Source: Stenotrophomonas oahuensis
GTDB taxonomy: Bacteria > Pseudomonadota > Gammaproteobacteria > Xanthomonadales > Xanthomonadaceae
Length of the DNA stretch: 64,000 nucleotides
Direction of reading: 5' to 3'
NCBI RefSeq assembly: GCF_031834595.1
Contig: NZ_CP115541.1
Span: 744,001 to 808,000 of the forward strand
This document shows, piece after piece, positions 44,053 to 53,701 of this stretch. A program made the position numbers and the translations under genes. The notes below the pieces were generated by a model. It saw only the letters and a program-made list of their open reading frames with translations, was not told where the DNA came from and searched no databases. How positions within the stretch are numbered: the first letter of the stretch is position 1; each line of letters begins with the position of its first letter.

Positions 44053-45624
44053 ATGGTGTTCCGCATCTCCATCGCCCTGGTGCTTGCCCTCGTCCTGCTC
44101 GCCGGCCTCCTGCCCGGTCCTTTCAACGACGTGGTGCAGGGCGGCGTCGCGCAGATCATCAAGAGCGCCGGCTGGCTGTATCTGCTGATCGTGTTCATCA
44201 CCCTGTCCTTCCTCATGTATCTGGCGTTCGGACGGCTCGGCTCGCTGCGCATTGGCGGTGAGGATGCCGAACCCGAGTTCTCCAACGCCAGCTGGATGTC
44301 GATGCTGTTTGCCGCCGGCATGGGTATCGGCCTGGTGTTCTGGGGTGCGGCCGAGCCGATCTCACATTTCGTCAAACCGCCCGAGGGCTTGCCGCCGCAG
44401 AGCATGGAATCGGCGCGCGCCTCGATGCGCTACGCGTTCTTCCACTGGGGTCTGCATCCGTGGGCAATCTATGCGCTGATCGGGCTGGCGATGGCGTGGT
44501 TCCAGTTCAACCGTAATGGCCGCGGCCGCATCAGCGATCTGCTGCAGCCGCTGATAGGCGCACACCATCGTGGCTGGATCGGCACCGTGGTCGATGTGGC
44601 GGCGGTGGTGGCAACGGCGATTGGCGTGGCCACCACGCTGGGCTTCGGCACCGTGCAGATCGCCGCCGGGCTGGAGCGCGTCTTCGGCATCCAGGCCTCA
44701 CCCGCCGTGCAGTTGACCGTGATCGCGGTGGCGTTCGTGCTGTACATGGCGTCCACCACCACCGGCGTGCATCGTGGCATCAAGTGGCTGTCCAACATCA
44801 ACCTGGGGCTGGCGGCACTACTGCTGGCACTGGTGCTGGTGTTGGGGCCCACCGGTTTCATCTTCGATACCTTCACCACCACGGTGGGTTCCTATCTGAA
44901 CCAGCTGGTGACCATGAGCCTGCGCATGTCGCCGTTCTCCGGCAGCACCTGGGTGGCGGACTGGACCATCTTCTACTGGGCCTGGTGGATCGCCTGGGCT
45001 CCGTTCGTGGGATCGTTCATCGCGCGCGTGTCGCTCGGTCGCAGCATCCGCGAGTTCGTACTGGGCGTGGTGATCGCGCCGAGCATTCTGGGTTTCCTGT
45101 GGTTCTCGGTGTTCGGCGGCACCGCACTGTGGTCGCAGATATTCGGCCATGTAGATCTGGCGCAGGCGTTGAGCAACGGCTATGAAACCGTGTTGTTCAC
45201 CATGTTCGACAGCCTGCCGATGCCCGCGGTGCTCTCGGTGGTGGCGCTGATCCTACTGATGATTTTCTTTGTGACGTCGGCCGACTCGGCGGTGCTGGTG
45301 CTGGCGACGTTGTCCACGGATGAGGCGGGTGACCCGCCGTTGTCGCGCAAGGTGACCTGGGGTGTGTGCATCGCGCTGATTGCCGGCGCACTTCTGTTGG
45401 CAGGTGGACTGGATGCATTGCAGGGGATGATCACCATCAGCGCCCTGCCCTTTGCAATCCTGATGCTGCTGGTGATGGTGTCGCTGTATCGCGTGTTGGA
45501 TATGGAATACAACCTGCAGCGGCGCCGGGCGCAGCGTGCACGGCGGATGATGGATGCGTGGATCGAGCGGGAGATTGCCGCGCAGGAAGAGACGAGGGAT
45601 GAGGCGGCGCGGGCGGATTCGTGA
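44053..45624 (+). CDS. BCCT family betaine/choline/carnitine transporter
   Basis: This 523-residue inner-membrane symporter has 12 predicted helices. The BCCT glycine stretch SMLFAAGMGIGLVFWGAAEP is present, as is the substrate-site tryptophan segment TIFYWAWWIAWAPFVGSFIARV. It imports compatible solutes such as glycine betaine. Its tail after the last helix is about 40 residues and highly charged, shorter than in the osmosensing BetP. The start is ATG at 44053, with a ggagattccgcc region upstream. It is a single gene, divergent from thiC. Confidence 0.92.
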   Translation: MVFRISIALVLALVLLAGLLPGPFNDVVQGGVAQIIKSAGWLYLLIVFITLSFLMYLAFGRLGSLRIGGEDAEPEFSNASWMSMLFAAGMGIGLVFWGAAEPISHFVKPPEGLPPQSMESARASMRYAFFHWGLHPWAIYALIGLAMAWFQFNRNGRGRISDLLQPLIGAHHRGWIGTVVDVAAVVATAIGVATTLGFGTVQIAAGLERVFGIQASPAVQLTVIAVAFVLYMASTTTGVHRGIKWLSNINLGLAALLLALVLVLGPTGFIFDTFTTTVGSYLNQLVTMSLRMSPFSGSTWVADWTIFYWAWWIAWAPFVGSFIARVSLGRSIREFVLGVVIAPSILGFLWFSVFGGTALWSQIFGHVDLAQALSNGYETVLFTMFDSLPMPAVLSVVALILLMIFFVTSADSAVLVLATLSTDEAGDPPLSRKVTWGVCIALIAGALLLAGGLDALQGMITISALPFAILMLLVMVSLYRVLDMEYNLQRRRAQRARRMMDAWIEREIAAQEETRDEAARADS

Positions 45625-45656
45625 GGGTTTTTTGGGTCCGCATCACGCGATCCATC

Positions 45657-45770
45657 GGGGAAGGGGCCGGATGTCCTCCGGAGGGACACTCCACGGCATG
45701 GATGCCGTGGAGTAGCCTACATGGACGTACTTGCGGCGTGTCCCGGAGCGAGGGCATCCGGCCCCTTCCC
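45657..45770. repeat. Nested inverted repeat between convergent genes
   Basis: Outer arms ggggaaggggccggatg (45657-45673) and catccggccccttccc (45755-45770), middle arms tccggagggacac (45677-45689) and gtgtcccgga (45738-45747), and an inner perfect hairpin ctccacggcat-gg-atgccgtggag (45689-45712) form a cruciform-like unit. It contains a GTAG, and no gene. It may end both the BCCT and ggt transcripts or be a repeat family of its own. Confidence 0.6.
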
Positions 45771-45808
45771 GCACGTAGCATTCGAGACGCTGCTGTACGC
45801 GCTGTCGA

Positions 45809-47527
45809 TCAGTACCCCGCAGCCTGACCGTCCTTGCGGCTTTCGGACGCGCCGTAGTACACGCCGGTTTCCGGGTCGCGCAGGATGGCCTGGTAGCCGC
45901 CGTACGGGCCGTCGGCGAAGGTGACCTTGTGGCCCTTGCGCATCAGTGCGCGCACGGTTTCATACGGGAAGCCGGTTTCCAGGTTGATCTCGCCGCCATC
46001 GCTCATTGCCGTCGCCTGGCCGGTCGGCTCGGTGGAACCTTCGTGCTGGATGCGCGGTGCGTCACCCGCTTCCTGCAGGTTCATGCCGAAGTCGACCATG
46101 TTCATCACGATCTGCGCGTGACCCTGCGGCTGCATTGCACCGCCCATCACGCCGAAACTCATCCACGGCTTGCCATCCTTGGTCACGAAGCCCGGAATGA
46201 TGGTCTGGAACGGACGTTTGCCCGGTGCATAACCGTTCGGATGATCCTTCTGAAGCACGAACATCTCGCCGCGGTCCTGCAGGATGAAGCCCAGCCCCGG
46301 CGGAGCCATGCCGCTGCCCATGCCGCGATAGTTCGACTGGATCAGCGACACCATCATGCCGTCCGCGTCGGCCACCGTCATGTAGATGGTGTCACCTTCC
46401 TGCAACTGCTTCGGCGTGCCCGGCTGCACTTCCTTCAGCGCCTTGTCCATCGAGATCAGCTTGCGACGCTCGGCCGCATATTCTTTCGACACCAGCTTGG
46501 CCACCGGCGCCGGGTGGAAGGCCGGGTCGGTGTAGAAGCGCGCGCGGTCGGCAAACGCCAGCTTCTTCGCCTCGGTGAACAGATGCACATGTTCAGGCGA
46601 GCCGAAGGCGATCTTCGAGAAATCGTAGCCTTCCAGCACATTGAGGATCTGCAGCGCGGCAATGCCCTGGCTGTTCGGCGGCAGCTCCCACACGTCGTAG
46701 CCGCGGTAATTGCTGCTGACCGGCTCCACCCACTCGCCATGGTGGCTGGCCATGTCGTCGTAGCTCAGGTAACCACCATTGGCCTTGAAGTAGCTGCCGA
46801 TGGTGCGGGCGATATCCCCCTTGTAGAACGCGTCGCGACCGCCCTGGGCAATCTGCTCCAGCGTGTTGGCCAGGTTCGGGTTCTTCCACAGCTCGCCCTT
46901 GCGCGGGGCATGCCCGTTGATCGTGAACTGCTCGCCGAATCCCGGGTACTTCGACAGGCGCGGCACGGAGCGATCCCAGTAATAGGCGATGACTTCCGCC
47001 ACCGGATGGCCTTCGCGCGCGTAGCGGATCGCCGGCGCGAGATTCTCGGCCATCGGCTTGCGGCCAAAGCGCTCGTGCAGCGCGAACCAGCCATCCACCG
47101 CACCCGGCACCGACACCGGCAGCGGACCGGTCGCCGGAATCTCCTTCAGGCCACGGCGCTGGAACTCAGCCAAGGTCAGCGACTTCGGCGAGCGGCCCGA
47201 GCCGTTGTAGCCGTACAGCTTCTGCGTCTTCGGGTCCCAGACGATCGCAAACAGGTCACCGCCGATACCATTGCCGGTCGGCTCCATCAGCCCCAGCGCC
47301 GCATTGGCGGCAATGGCGGCGTCCATGGCCGAGCCACCGCCCTTCATCACGTCCAGCGCGATCTGGGTCGCCAAGGGCTGCGAGGTCGCGGCCATCGCAT
47401 GTGGGGCGATCACTTCGGAACGGGTGGCGAAGTCGCGGCCGGTGACGCGGTCAGCGGCAGTAGACAACGTGGGCAGGGCGCACAGCAGGGCAGCGGCCAA
47501 CAGGCCGCGGGCAAGAGGTCGGGACAC
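45809..47527 (-). CDS. ggt: Gamma-glutamyltransferase
   Basis: This 572-residue periplasmic Ntn-hydrolase splits glutathione and transfers gamma-glutamyl groups. It is predicted to self-cleave before the Thr in EGDTIYMTVADADG (about residue 375), giving large and small subunits. Other motifs are GGSAMDAAIAANAALGLMEP, GIGGDLFAIVW and GVMGGAMQPQGHAQIV. The start is taken as GTG at 47527, because aggaatctctt precedes it and the signal peptide begins there (RGLLAAALLCALPTLSTA). A longer frame reaches 47593. Confidence 0.88.
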   Translation of the reverse strand: MSRPLARGLLAAALLCALPTLSTAADRVTGRDFATRSEVIAPHAMAATSQPLATQIALDVMKGGGSAMDAAIAANAALGLMEPTGNGIGGDLFAIVWDPKTQKLYGYNGSGRSPKSLTLAEFQRRGLKEIPATGPLPVSVPGAVDGWFALHERFGRKPMAENLAPAIRYAREGHPVAEVIAYYWDRSVPRLSKYPGFGEQFTINGHAPRKGELWKNPNLANTLEQIAQGGRDAFYKGDIARTIGSYFKANGGYLSYDDMASHHGEWVEPVSSNYRGYDVWELPPNSQGIAALQILNVLEGYDFSKIAFGSPEHVHLFTEAKKLAFADRARFYTDPAFHPAPVAKLVSKEYAAERRKLISMDKALKEVQPGTPKQLQEGDTIYMTVADADGMMVSLIQSNYRGMGSGMAPPGLGFILQDRGEMFVLQKDHPNGYAPGKRPFQTIIPGFVTKDGKPWMSFGVMGGAMQPQGHAQIVMNMVDFGMNLQEAGDAPRIQHEGSTEPTGQATAMSDGGEINLETGFPYETVRALMRKGHKVTFADGPYGGYQAILRDPETGVYYGASESRKDGQAAGY

Positions 47528-47753
47528 AAGAGATTCCTGAGGGTGGTTGCCCCTGAATAGTCGCCGCAGCGTGCCCGTACGCACATCCGACAATGGTCAT
47601 GTACGAAACGCGCGATGCGTCCAAATCCGCGCGGAAACCCACCTTCAATACTTGAATCTGCATTCACCGGAACACTTTCACCCGCAACCATCGTTACGCA
47701 ACAAGGGTTTGCGCTGGATACAGGCGAAACTGTTGGAAATTGCGTCACCACGG

Positions 47754-47782
47754 TTGACACCGCCAAAACCGCTGTGGTTTTC
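47754..47782 (+). promoter_or_regulatory. Candidate promoter of the ilv-leu operon
   Basis: A perfect TTGACA (47754-47759) precedes a weak -10 region (tggttttc, about 47775-47782). A start near 47788 would lie right before the leader peptide ATG at 47791. Confidence 0.45.
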
Positions 47783-47790
47783 TCGATCAC

Positions 47791-47919
47791 ATGTTGCGAC
47801 GCCACACGCCCATCCGCGAATCCATCGAGCACGCCAGCCCTGGCGCGGCCTCGATCCGTTCGCTCCTTGTACTCGTACTTATTACCCAGCCCACAGGTGC
47901 GGGACGGATCGGCGTGTAA
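47791..47919 (+). CDS. ilvL: ilv operon leader peptide
   Basis: This 42-codon frame (ATG 47791, TAA 47917-47919) was read directly from the sequence. It contains a run of branched-chain codons: [10 protein letters not shown], i.e. seven consecutive Leu/Val/Ile codons (25-31), plus other Ile codons. It is immediately followed by alternative RNA stems and a terminator (47942-47973) before ilvC. Such leader peptides make the ribosome stall when charged Leu, Val or Ile tRNA is short, which prevents termination. Confidence 0.88.
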   Translation: MLRRHTPIRESIEHASPGAASIRSLLVLVLITQPTGAGRIGV

Positions 47920-47973
47920 GCAGTACTGCCAGCAATCCATCAAAACCCGCACCGGTCCCGGCGCGGGTTTTTT
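47896..47973 (+). terminator. ilv attenuator (antiterminator and terminator)
   Basis: The terminator is the hairpin with arms aaaacccgc (47942-47950) and gcgggtttt (47963-47971) plus further T. The antiterminator pairs ggtgcggg (47896-47903, inside the end of the leader peptide) with cccgcacc (47946-47953), overlapping the terminator's left arm, so the two exclude each other. Ribosome stalling at the Leu/Val/Ile codons (47863-47883) should favour the antiterminator. Confidence 0.85.
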
Positions 47974-48022
47974 CGTTTCAGAACCCTTCGTTTTTGTTTC
48001 CCCCTCCCAAAGGACCACCCCG

Positions 48023-48997
48023 ATGAGCACCAACGACCTGCCCCAGATCAAGATCGCTGTAGTCGGCTACGGCAGCCAGGGCCGCGCCCACGCACTGAAC
48101 CTGCGTGAATCCGGCTTCGACGTGGTGATTGGCCTGCGTCCGGGCGGTCCGACCGAGGTCAAGGCGCAGGCCGACGGCTTTACCGTGAAGGCCCCGGCCG
48201 AGGCCGTGAAGGACGCCGACCTGGTTGCCGTGCTGACCCCGGACATGGTGCAGAAGAAGCTCTACGAAGAGGTGCTGGCCCCGAACATGAAACAGGGCGC
48301 AGTGCTGCTGTTCGCGCACGGCTTGAACGTGCACTTCAACATGATCGCCCCGCGCGAAGACCTGGACGTGGTGCTGGTTGCGCCCAAGGGCCCGGGCGCG
48401 CTGGTGCGCCGCGAGTACGAGATCGGCCGTGGTGTGCCGTGCATCTGGGCGGTGTACCAGGACAAGAGCGGCAAGGCCGCCGAGTATGCGCTGGCCTATG
48501 CGGCGGGCCTGGGCGGCGCACGCGCCAACCTGATCCAGACCACCTTCAAGGAAGAAACCGAAACCGATCTGTTCGGCGAGCAGGCCGTGCTGTGCGGCGG
48601 TGCCTCGGCGCTGGTCCAGGCCGGCTTTGAAACCCTGGTGGAAGCCGGGTACCAGCCGGAAATCGCCTATTACGAAGTGCTGCACGAACTGAAGCTGATC
48701 GTCGACCTGTTCTACGAAGGCGGCATCACCCGCATGCTGGAATTCATCTCCGAAACCGCGCAGTACGGCGATTACGTGAGCGGCCCGCGGGTGATCGATG
48801 CCGGTACCAAGGAGCGCATGAAGGCGGTGCTGGCCGACATCCAGGACGGTACCTTCACCAAGAACTGGGTCGCCGAGTACGAAGCGGGCCTGCCGAACTA
48901 CAACAAGTTCAAGCAGGCCGATCTGGAACACCCGATTGAAAAGGTAGGCAAGGAACTGCGCGCCAAGATGGTCTGGTTGCAAAGTCAAGCCGCGTAA
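48023..48997 (+). CDS. ilvC: Ketol-acid reductoisomerase (class I)
   Basis: This 324-residue NADPH enzyme makes dihydroxy-isovalerate and its methyl analogue. Evidence: [20 protein letters not shown] (Rossmann), [39 protein letters not shown] (acidic metal site) and [14 protein letters not shown]. The length is that of class I enzymes (about 330). The ATG at 48023 has an aaaggac ribosome site. A longer frame begins at 47615 but crosses the attenuator and is not real. First gene of the ilv-leu operon. Confidence 0.96.
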   Translation: MSTNDLPQIKIAVVGYGSQGRAHALNLRESGFDVVIGLRPGGPTEVKAQADGFTVKAPAEAVKDADLVAVLTPDMVQKKLYEEVLAPNMKQGAVLLFAHGLNVHFNMIAPREDLDVVLVAPKGPGALVRREYEIGRGVPCIWAVYQDKSGKAAEYALAYAAGLGGARANLIQTTFKEETETDLFGEQAVLCGGASALVQAGFETLVEAGYQPEIAYYEVLHELKLIVDLFYEGGITRMLEFISETAQYGDYVSGPRVIDAGTKERMKAVLADIQDGTFTKNWVAEYEAGLPNYNKFKQADLEHPIEKVGKELRAKMVWLQSQAA

Positions 48998-49036
48998 CCG
49001 CGCGGCTTCCCCCACCGCTTCAGAAAGGTTCCCCGC

Positions 49037-50773
49037 ATGAACACCTCCGCACACAGCAGCGCGCCCCGCAACGGCGCACGCTGGTTGACGCAGGCCCTGG
49101 AAGCCGAAGGCGTGGACACGCTGTTCGGCTATCCGGGCGGCACCATCATGCCCTTCTACGACGCCCTGGTGGATTCCAGGCTCAAGCACATTCTGGTCCG
49201 CCATGAGCAGGGCGCGGCGCTGGCCGCCAACGGCTACGCCCGCGCCAGCGGCAAGGTCGGCGTGTGCGTGGCCACCTCCGGCCCGGGTGCGTCCAACCTG
49301 GTTACCGGCATTGCCGACGCCATGCTCGACTCGGTGCCGATGGTCTGCATCACCGGTCAGGTCGCCACCCCGCTGCTGGGCACCGACGCGTTCCAGGAAC
49401 TGGACGTGTTCGGCCTGACCCTGCCGATCGTCAAACACAGCTGGCTGGTGCGCTCGGTCGATGACCTGCCGCGCGTGGTCCGCGAAGCTTTCCGCATTGC
49501 CCGCGAAGGCCGTCCCGGCCCGGTGCTGATCGATCTGCCCAAGGACGTGCAGGTGGCCGATGCCAGCCACCTGCCGGTGCATGTTCCCGAAACGGTGAAC
49601 CCGCCGGCAGCGCCGCGCAACGAGGCCCTGGCCGAGGCGTTGGCCGCCATTGCCGCGGCCGAGAAGCCGGTGATCTATGGCGGCGGCGGCATCGCCCTGG
49701 GGGATGCGGTCGAGGACTTCCGCACCTTCGTCGACACCACTGCCATTCCCACCGTGCTGACCCTGCGCGGCCTGGGCGCGCTGCCGGCGCAGCATCCGCA
49801 TTACCTGGGCATGCTGGGCATGCACGGCACCCGCGCCGCCAACATGGCGGTGCAGGAAAGCGACCTGCTGGTCGTGGTCGGTGCGCGCTTCGACGATCGC
49901 GCCACCGGCAAGCTGGCCGAGTTCGCACCGTTCGCACGCGTGATCCACATCGACGCCGACGCGTATGAGATTTCCAAGTTACGCAGCGCTGACGTCGCCG
50001 TCCCGGGCAATGTCGGCACCGCCCTGCGCACGCTGACCGCCGGCGTGGAAAGCACACCGACCAGCCAGCAGGCGTGGCGCAAGCGCTGCGCGGGCAACCG
50101 CGAACGCTTCGCCGCCCGCTACGATGCACCGGGCAACCATATCTACGCCCCGGCCCTGCTGAAGCGCCTGAGCGAAGTGGCACCGGCCAACGCGATCATC
50201 GCCTGCGATGTCGGCCAGCATCAGATGTGGGTGGCCCAGCACTGTCGTTTCAATCACCCGCGCAATCACCTGACCAGTGGTGCGCTGGGCACCATGGGCT
50301 TCGGTCTGCCGGCGGCGATGGGGGCACAGTTCGCCTGCCCCGACCGCACCGTGGTGCTGGTGTCCGGTGATGGCAGCTTCATGATGAACGTGCAGGAGCT
50401 GGCCACCATTGCGCGCTGCCGGCTGCCGGTGAAGATCGTGCTGCTGGACAACAGTTCGCTGGGCATGGTGCGGCAGTGGCAGGAACTGTTCTTCGCTGAG
50501 CGTTACAGCGAGATCGACCTGTCCGACAACCCCGACTTCGCAGCGCTGGCCAAGGTATTCGGTATTCCGGCCACCCGCATCGAAGCGCGCGACGACGTCG
50601 AAGGTGGCCTGGCCGCACTGCTGGCCGAGCCGGGCCCGGCCCTGCTGCACGTGGCCATTGATGCCCGCGCCAATGTCTGGCCGCTGGTTCCGCCGAACAA
50701 TGCCAACAGCACCATGCTGGACAGCAACCCTGCTCACCAGACCCAGGAGATTCCCAATGCAATACCGGCTTGA
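49037..50773 (+). CDS. ilvG: Acetolactate synthase large subunit
   Basis: This 578-residue TPP/FAD enzyme condenses pyruvate with pyruvate or 2-ketobutyrate. Evidence: GVDTLFGYPGGTIMPFYDAL, the catalytic Glu in VRHEQGAALAANGYA, GVCVATSGPGASNLVTG, GARFDDRATGKL and the TPP motif SGDGSFMMNVQELATI with Asn about 25 residues on (LLDNSSLG). It starts 39 bases after ilvC. The end overlaps the small-subunit gene by 17 bases. Confidence 0.95.
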   Translation: MNTSAHSSAPRNGARWLTQALEAEGVDTLFGYPGGTIMPFYDALVDSRLKHILVRHEQGAALAANGYARASGKVGVCVATSGPGASNLVTGIADAMLDSVPMVCITGQVATPLLGTDAFQELDVFGLTLPIVKHSWLVRSVDDLPRVVREAFRIAREGRPGPVLIDLPKDVQVADASHLPVHVPETVNPPAAPRNEALAEALAAIAAAEKPVIYGGGGIALGDAVEDFRTFVDTTAIPTVLTLRGLGALPAQHPHYLGMLGMHGTRAANMAVQESDLLVVVGARFDDRATGKLAEFAPFARVIHIDADAYEISKLRSADVAVPGNVGTALRTLTAGVESTPTSQQAWRKRCAGNRERFAARYDAPGNHIYAPALLKRLSEVAPANAIIACDVGQHQMWVAQHCRFNHPRNHLTSGALGTMGFGLPAAMGAQFACPDRTVVLVSGDGSFMMNVQELATIARCRLPVKIVLLDNSSLGMVRQWQELFFAERYSEIDLSDNPDFAALAKVFGIPATRIEARDDVEGGLAALLAEPGPALLHVAIDARANVWPLVPPNNANSTMLDSNPAHQTQEIPNAIPA

Positions 50774-51011
50774 CCTGGTGCTGGTTCCCGCCGAGGGCGC
50801 GCTGCTGCGCGTGATCGGCATGGCCGAACGCCGCGGCTTTGCGCCGCGCGCGATCGCTGGCGCGCCCAATGCCGCCGACGATGGCCGCTGGCACCTGCAG
50901 CTGGTGGTGGACGGCAGCCGTCCGCCGGAAACGCTGTGCCGCCAGATCGAGAAGATCTACGACTGTGTTTCGGTGCGGATCAGTGCGCTGGGGGAGAGCA
51001 ATGCGGGCTAG
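50757..51011 (+). CDS. ilvM: Acetolactate synthase small subunit (IlvM-type)
   Basis: This 84-residue protein is a single ACT domain: MQYRLDLVLVPAEGALLRVIG, then AERRGFAPRAIAG, WHLQLVVDG and VSVRI. It is too short for IlvN/IlvH and fits the IlvM class, which pairs with IlvG. The ATG at 50757 has a caggag ribosome site and overlaps ilvG by 17 bases. The stop overlaps the ilvA start by 11 bases. Confidence 0.9.
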   Translation: MQYRLDLVLVPAEGALLRVIGMAERRGFAPRAIAGAPNAADDGRWHLQLVVDGSRPPETLCRQIEKIYDCVSVRISALGESNAG

Positions 51012-52122
51012 CCGCGCCCCGCAGGAACCGGATGTAGGCGACGTAAGCGTCGCCGATGTGCTGGCCGCGCAGGCGCGGCTGCGTCGATTCCTGCCGCCTA
51101 CGCCGCTGCATTATGCCGAGCGGTTTGGTACCTGGCTGAAGCTGGAGAACCTGCAGCGCACCGGTTCCTACAAGGTGCGCGGTGCGTTGAACGCGCTGCT
51201 GGCCGGGCGCGAGCGCGGCGACGAGCGGCCGGTGATCTGCGCCTCGGCCGGCAATCATGCGCAGGGCGTGGCGTGGTCGGCCTATCGCCTGAATATTCCG
51301 GCGATCACGGTGATGCCGCATGGCGCGCCGGCGACCAAGATCGCAGGCGTTGCGCACTGGGGGGCTACGGTCCGCCAGCATGGCAACAGCTATGACGAAG
51401 CGTATGCCTTTGCCCGGCAGCTGGCCGAACAGAACGACTACCGCTTCCTGTCTGCGTTTGACGATGCCGACGTGATCGCCGGCCAGGGCACGCTGGGCAT
51501 CGAACTGGCCGCGCATGCGCCGGATGTGGTGATCGTGCCGATTGGCGGCGGTGGCCTGGCCTCGGGCGTGGCACTGGCGCTGAAATCCCAGGGCGTGCGC
51601 ATTGTCGGGGCCCAGGTCGAAGGCGTGGACTCCATGGCCCGTGCCATCCGGGGCGACGTGCGCGAGATTGCCCCCGTGGCCACCCTGGCTGACGGCGTGA
51701 AAGTAAAGATTCCTGGTTTCCTGACCCGTCGTCTGTGCAGCGCGCTGCTGGATGACGTGGTGATAGTGCGCGAGGCCGAGCTGCGCGAAACCCTGGTGCG
51801 GTTGGCACTGGAAGAGCATGTCATTGCCGAAGGTGCCGGTGCGTTGGCGCTGGCCGCCGGCCGCCGCGTGGCCGGCAAGCGCAAGTGCGCGGTGGTGTCC
51901 GGCGGCAACATTGATGCAGCTGTGCTCGCACAACTGCTTTGCGACGTGCGCCCGCGCGCGCCGCGCAAGCCGCGACGGCGCAGCGCCGAGCGCCCCCGAC
52001 TATCGACGGGGTCGGACCGCGAGACCGTGTTGGCCGGCCAACGGCCGGCGCTACCGACCCCCACCCCTTCTTCTTCCCTTCCTACCCATTCCGGCACCCC
52101 CGTCGAGGAGACTTCCTGGTGA
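51001..52122 (+). CDS. ilvA: Threonine dehydratase, short form
   Basis: This 373-residue PLP enzyme makes 2-ketobutyrate for isoleucine. Evidence: the PLP lysine in [16 protein letters not shown] (about residues 51-66), [30 protein letters not shown] and VVSGGNID. It ends after the catalytic domain (about residue 320); the usual C-terminal ACT-like regulatory domains of biosynthetic IlvA are absent, so isoleucine inhibition may be missing. The last about 50 residues ([20 protein letters not shown] and on) are low-complexity and partly encoded by a REP. The stop overlaps the leuA start (GTGA). Confidence 0.88.
   Translation: MRASRAPQEPDVGDVSVADVLAAQARLRRFLPPTPLHYAERFGTWLKLENLQRTGSYKVRGALNALLAGRERGDERPVICASAGNHAQGVAWSAYRLNIPAITVMPHGAPATKIAGVAHWGATVRQHGNSYDEAYAFARQLAEQNDYRFLSAFDDADVIAGQGTLGIELAAHAPDVVIVPIGGGGLASGVALALKSQGVRIVGAQVEGVDSMARAIRGDVREIAPVATLADGVKVKIPGFLTRRLCSALLDDVVIVREAELRETLVRLALEEHVIAEGAGALALAAGRRVAGKRKCAVVSGGNIDAAVLAQLLCDVRPRAPRKPRRRSAERPRLSTGSDRETVLAGQRPALPTPTPSSSLPTHSGTPVEETSW
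52027..52054 (-). repeat. GTAG-type REP inside the ilvA 3' end
   Basis: The palindrome tggccggccaacggccggcg is followed by CTAC (GTAG on the minus strand), within the ilvA frame. It is translated as part of the ilvA tail (VLAGQRPAL). Confidence 0.65.
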
Positions 52123-53672
52123 CTACGCCCAACTCCCCCCGCATTCGAATTTTTGACACCACCCTGCGCGACGGCGAGCAATCGCCCGGCTGCAGCATGA
52201 GCCCGCAGCAGAAGCTGGTGATGGCCCGCGCCCTGGACGAACTGGGCGTGGACGTCATTGAAACCGGCTTCCCGGCCAGCTCGCAGTCCGACCGTGACGC
52301 GATGGCACTGATCGGCCGCGAAGTGCGTCGCCCGACCCTGGCGGTGCTGTCGCGCTGCCTGCAGGCCGACATCGAAACCTCGGCCAAGGCGCTGGAAGCA
52401 GCCGCCAATGCGCGCCTGCACGTATTTCTGTCGACCAGCCCGCTGCACCGCGAGCACAAGCTGCGCATGACCCGCGAGCAGGTGCTGGAGTCGGTACACC
52501 GCCACGTCAGCCTGGCCCGCAGCTATGTGGACGATGTCGAGTTTTCCGCCGAAGACGCGACCCGCACCGAAGAAGACTTCCTGATCGAGGTCGCTCGCGT
52601 GGCCGCCGCCGCCGGTGCCACCACCATCAACCTGCCGGATACGGTCGGCTTCACCACCCCGGAAGAGATCCGCGGCATGTTCCAGCGGGTGATCGCCGGC
52701 GTGCCGGACAGCGACCGCATCATCTTCAGCGCGCACTGTCACAATGACCTGGGCCTGGCCGTGGCGAATTCGCTGGCCGCCATCGAAGGCGGTGCCCGCC
52801 AGGTGGAATGCACCATCAATGGCATCGGCGAGCGCGCCGGCAACTGCTCGCTGGAAGAGCTGGCGATGGTGCTGAAGGTCCGCAACGCCTTCTACGAAGA
52901 AGACACCCGCATCAACACCCCGCGCATCGTGTCCACCTCGCAGCTGCTGCAGCGTCTGGTCGGGATGCCGGTGCAACGCAACAAGGCGATTGTGGGTGCC
53001 AACGCATTTGCGCACGAATCCGGCATCCACCAGCACGGCATGCTGCGCCACCGTGGCACCTACGAGATCATGCGTCCGGAAGACGTGGGCTGGGAGAACT
53101 CGCAGATGGTGCTGGGCCGACACAGTGGTCGCGCCGCCGTGGAAGCCCGCCTGCGTGCACTGGGCTTCTGGCTGGAAGAGGAAGAGCTGAAGCTGGTGTT
53201 CGAGCAGTTCAAGGCGCTGTGCGAGCAGCAGCGGGTGGTGACCGATGCCGACCTGCAGGCGCTGATGCAGGGCAGCAGCACCCAGAACGGCTACCGCCTG
53301 GCCTCGATGACCATCAGCGATGTCGGCAGCCGCGCCAACGCGCTGGTCGAACTGTCCGACCCGGATGGAAACCGCGTGGCCGAAACCGCGCAGGGCGACG
53401 GCCCGGTGGATGCGCTGTTCGGGGCGCTGTCGGCGGCGACCGGCGTGCAGCTGCACCTGGACAGCTACCACGTGCACAGCGTGGGCATCGGCGCCGATGC
53501 GCGCGGCGAAGCCAACCTGAGCGTGCGCCATGAGGGTGTGGAGTACGAAGGCACCGGCACCAGCCGTGACATCATCGAGGCCTCGGCACTGGCCTGGCTG
53601 GACGTGGCCAACCGCCTGCTGCGTCAGCGCCAGGCCACGGCCGAACAGCCCGCCGCCACCGCTGTTGCCTGA
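52119..53672 (+). CDS. leuA: 2-isopropylmalate synthase
   Basis: This 517-residue enzyme is the first in leucine synthesis. Evidence: [20 protein letters not shown], the metal motif [49 protein letters not shown] and a C-terminal LeuA dimer/leucine-regulatory domain (from about residue 380). The start is GTG at 52119, with gaggagactt upstream; GTG overlaps the ilvA stop by 4 bases, so the two are translationally coupled. Confidence 0.95.
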   Translation: MTTPNSPRIRIFDTTLRDGEQSPGCSMSPQQKLVMARALDELGVDVIETGFPASSQSDRDAMALIGREVRRPTLAVLSRCLQADIETSAKALEAAANARLHVFLSTSPLHREHKLRMTREQVLESVHRHVSLARSYVDDVEFSAEDATRTEEDFLIEVARVAAAAGATTINLPDTVGFTTPEEIRGMFQRVIAGVPDSDRIIFSAHCHNDLGLAVANSLAAIEGGARQVECTINGIGERAGNCSLEELAMVLKVRNAFYEEDTRINTPRIVSTSQLLQRLVGMPVQRNKAIVGANAFAHESGIHQHGMLRHRGTYEIMRPEDVGWENSQMVLGRHSGRAAVEARLRALGFWLEEEELKLVFEQFKALCEQQRVVTDADLQALMQGSSTQNGYRLASMTISDVGSRANALVELSDPDGNRVAETAQGDGPVDALFGALSAATGVQLHLDSYHVHSVGIGADARGEANLSVRHEGVEYEGTGTSRDIIEASALAWLDVANRLLRQRQATAEQPAATAVA

Positions 53673-53701
53673 CCCCCAATTTCTGCAAGGCCACGCTCCA
53701 G

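Noticed and set aside
47615..48022. Possible 136-residue N-terminal extension of IlvC
   Set aside because: It would cross the promoter, leader peptide and terminator; IlvC homologues start at the Rossmann region as does the ATG at 48023.
47978..49948. Minus-strand open frame of 656 codons across ilvC and ilvG
   Set aside because: It spans two well-supported genes on the other strand and has low-complexity His/Gln/Val content.
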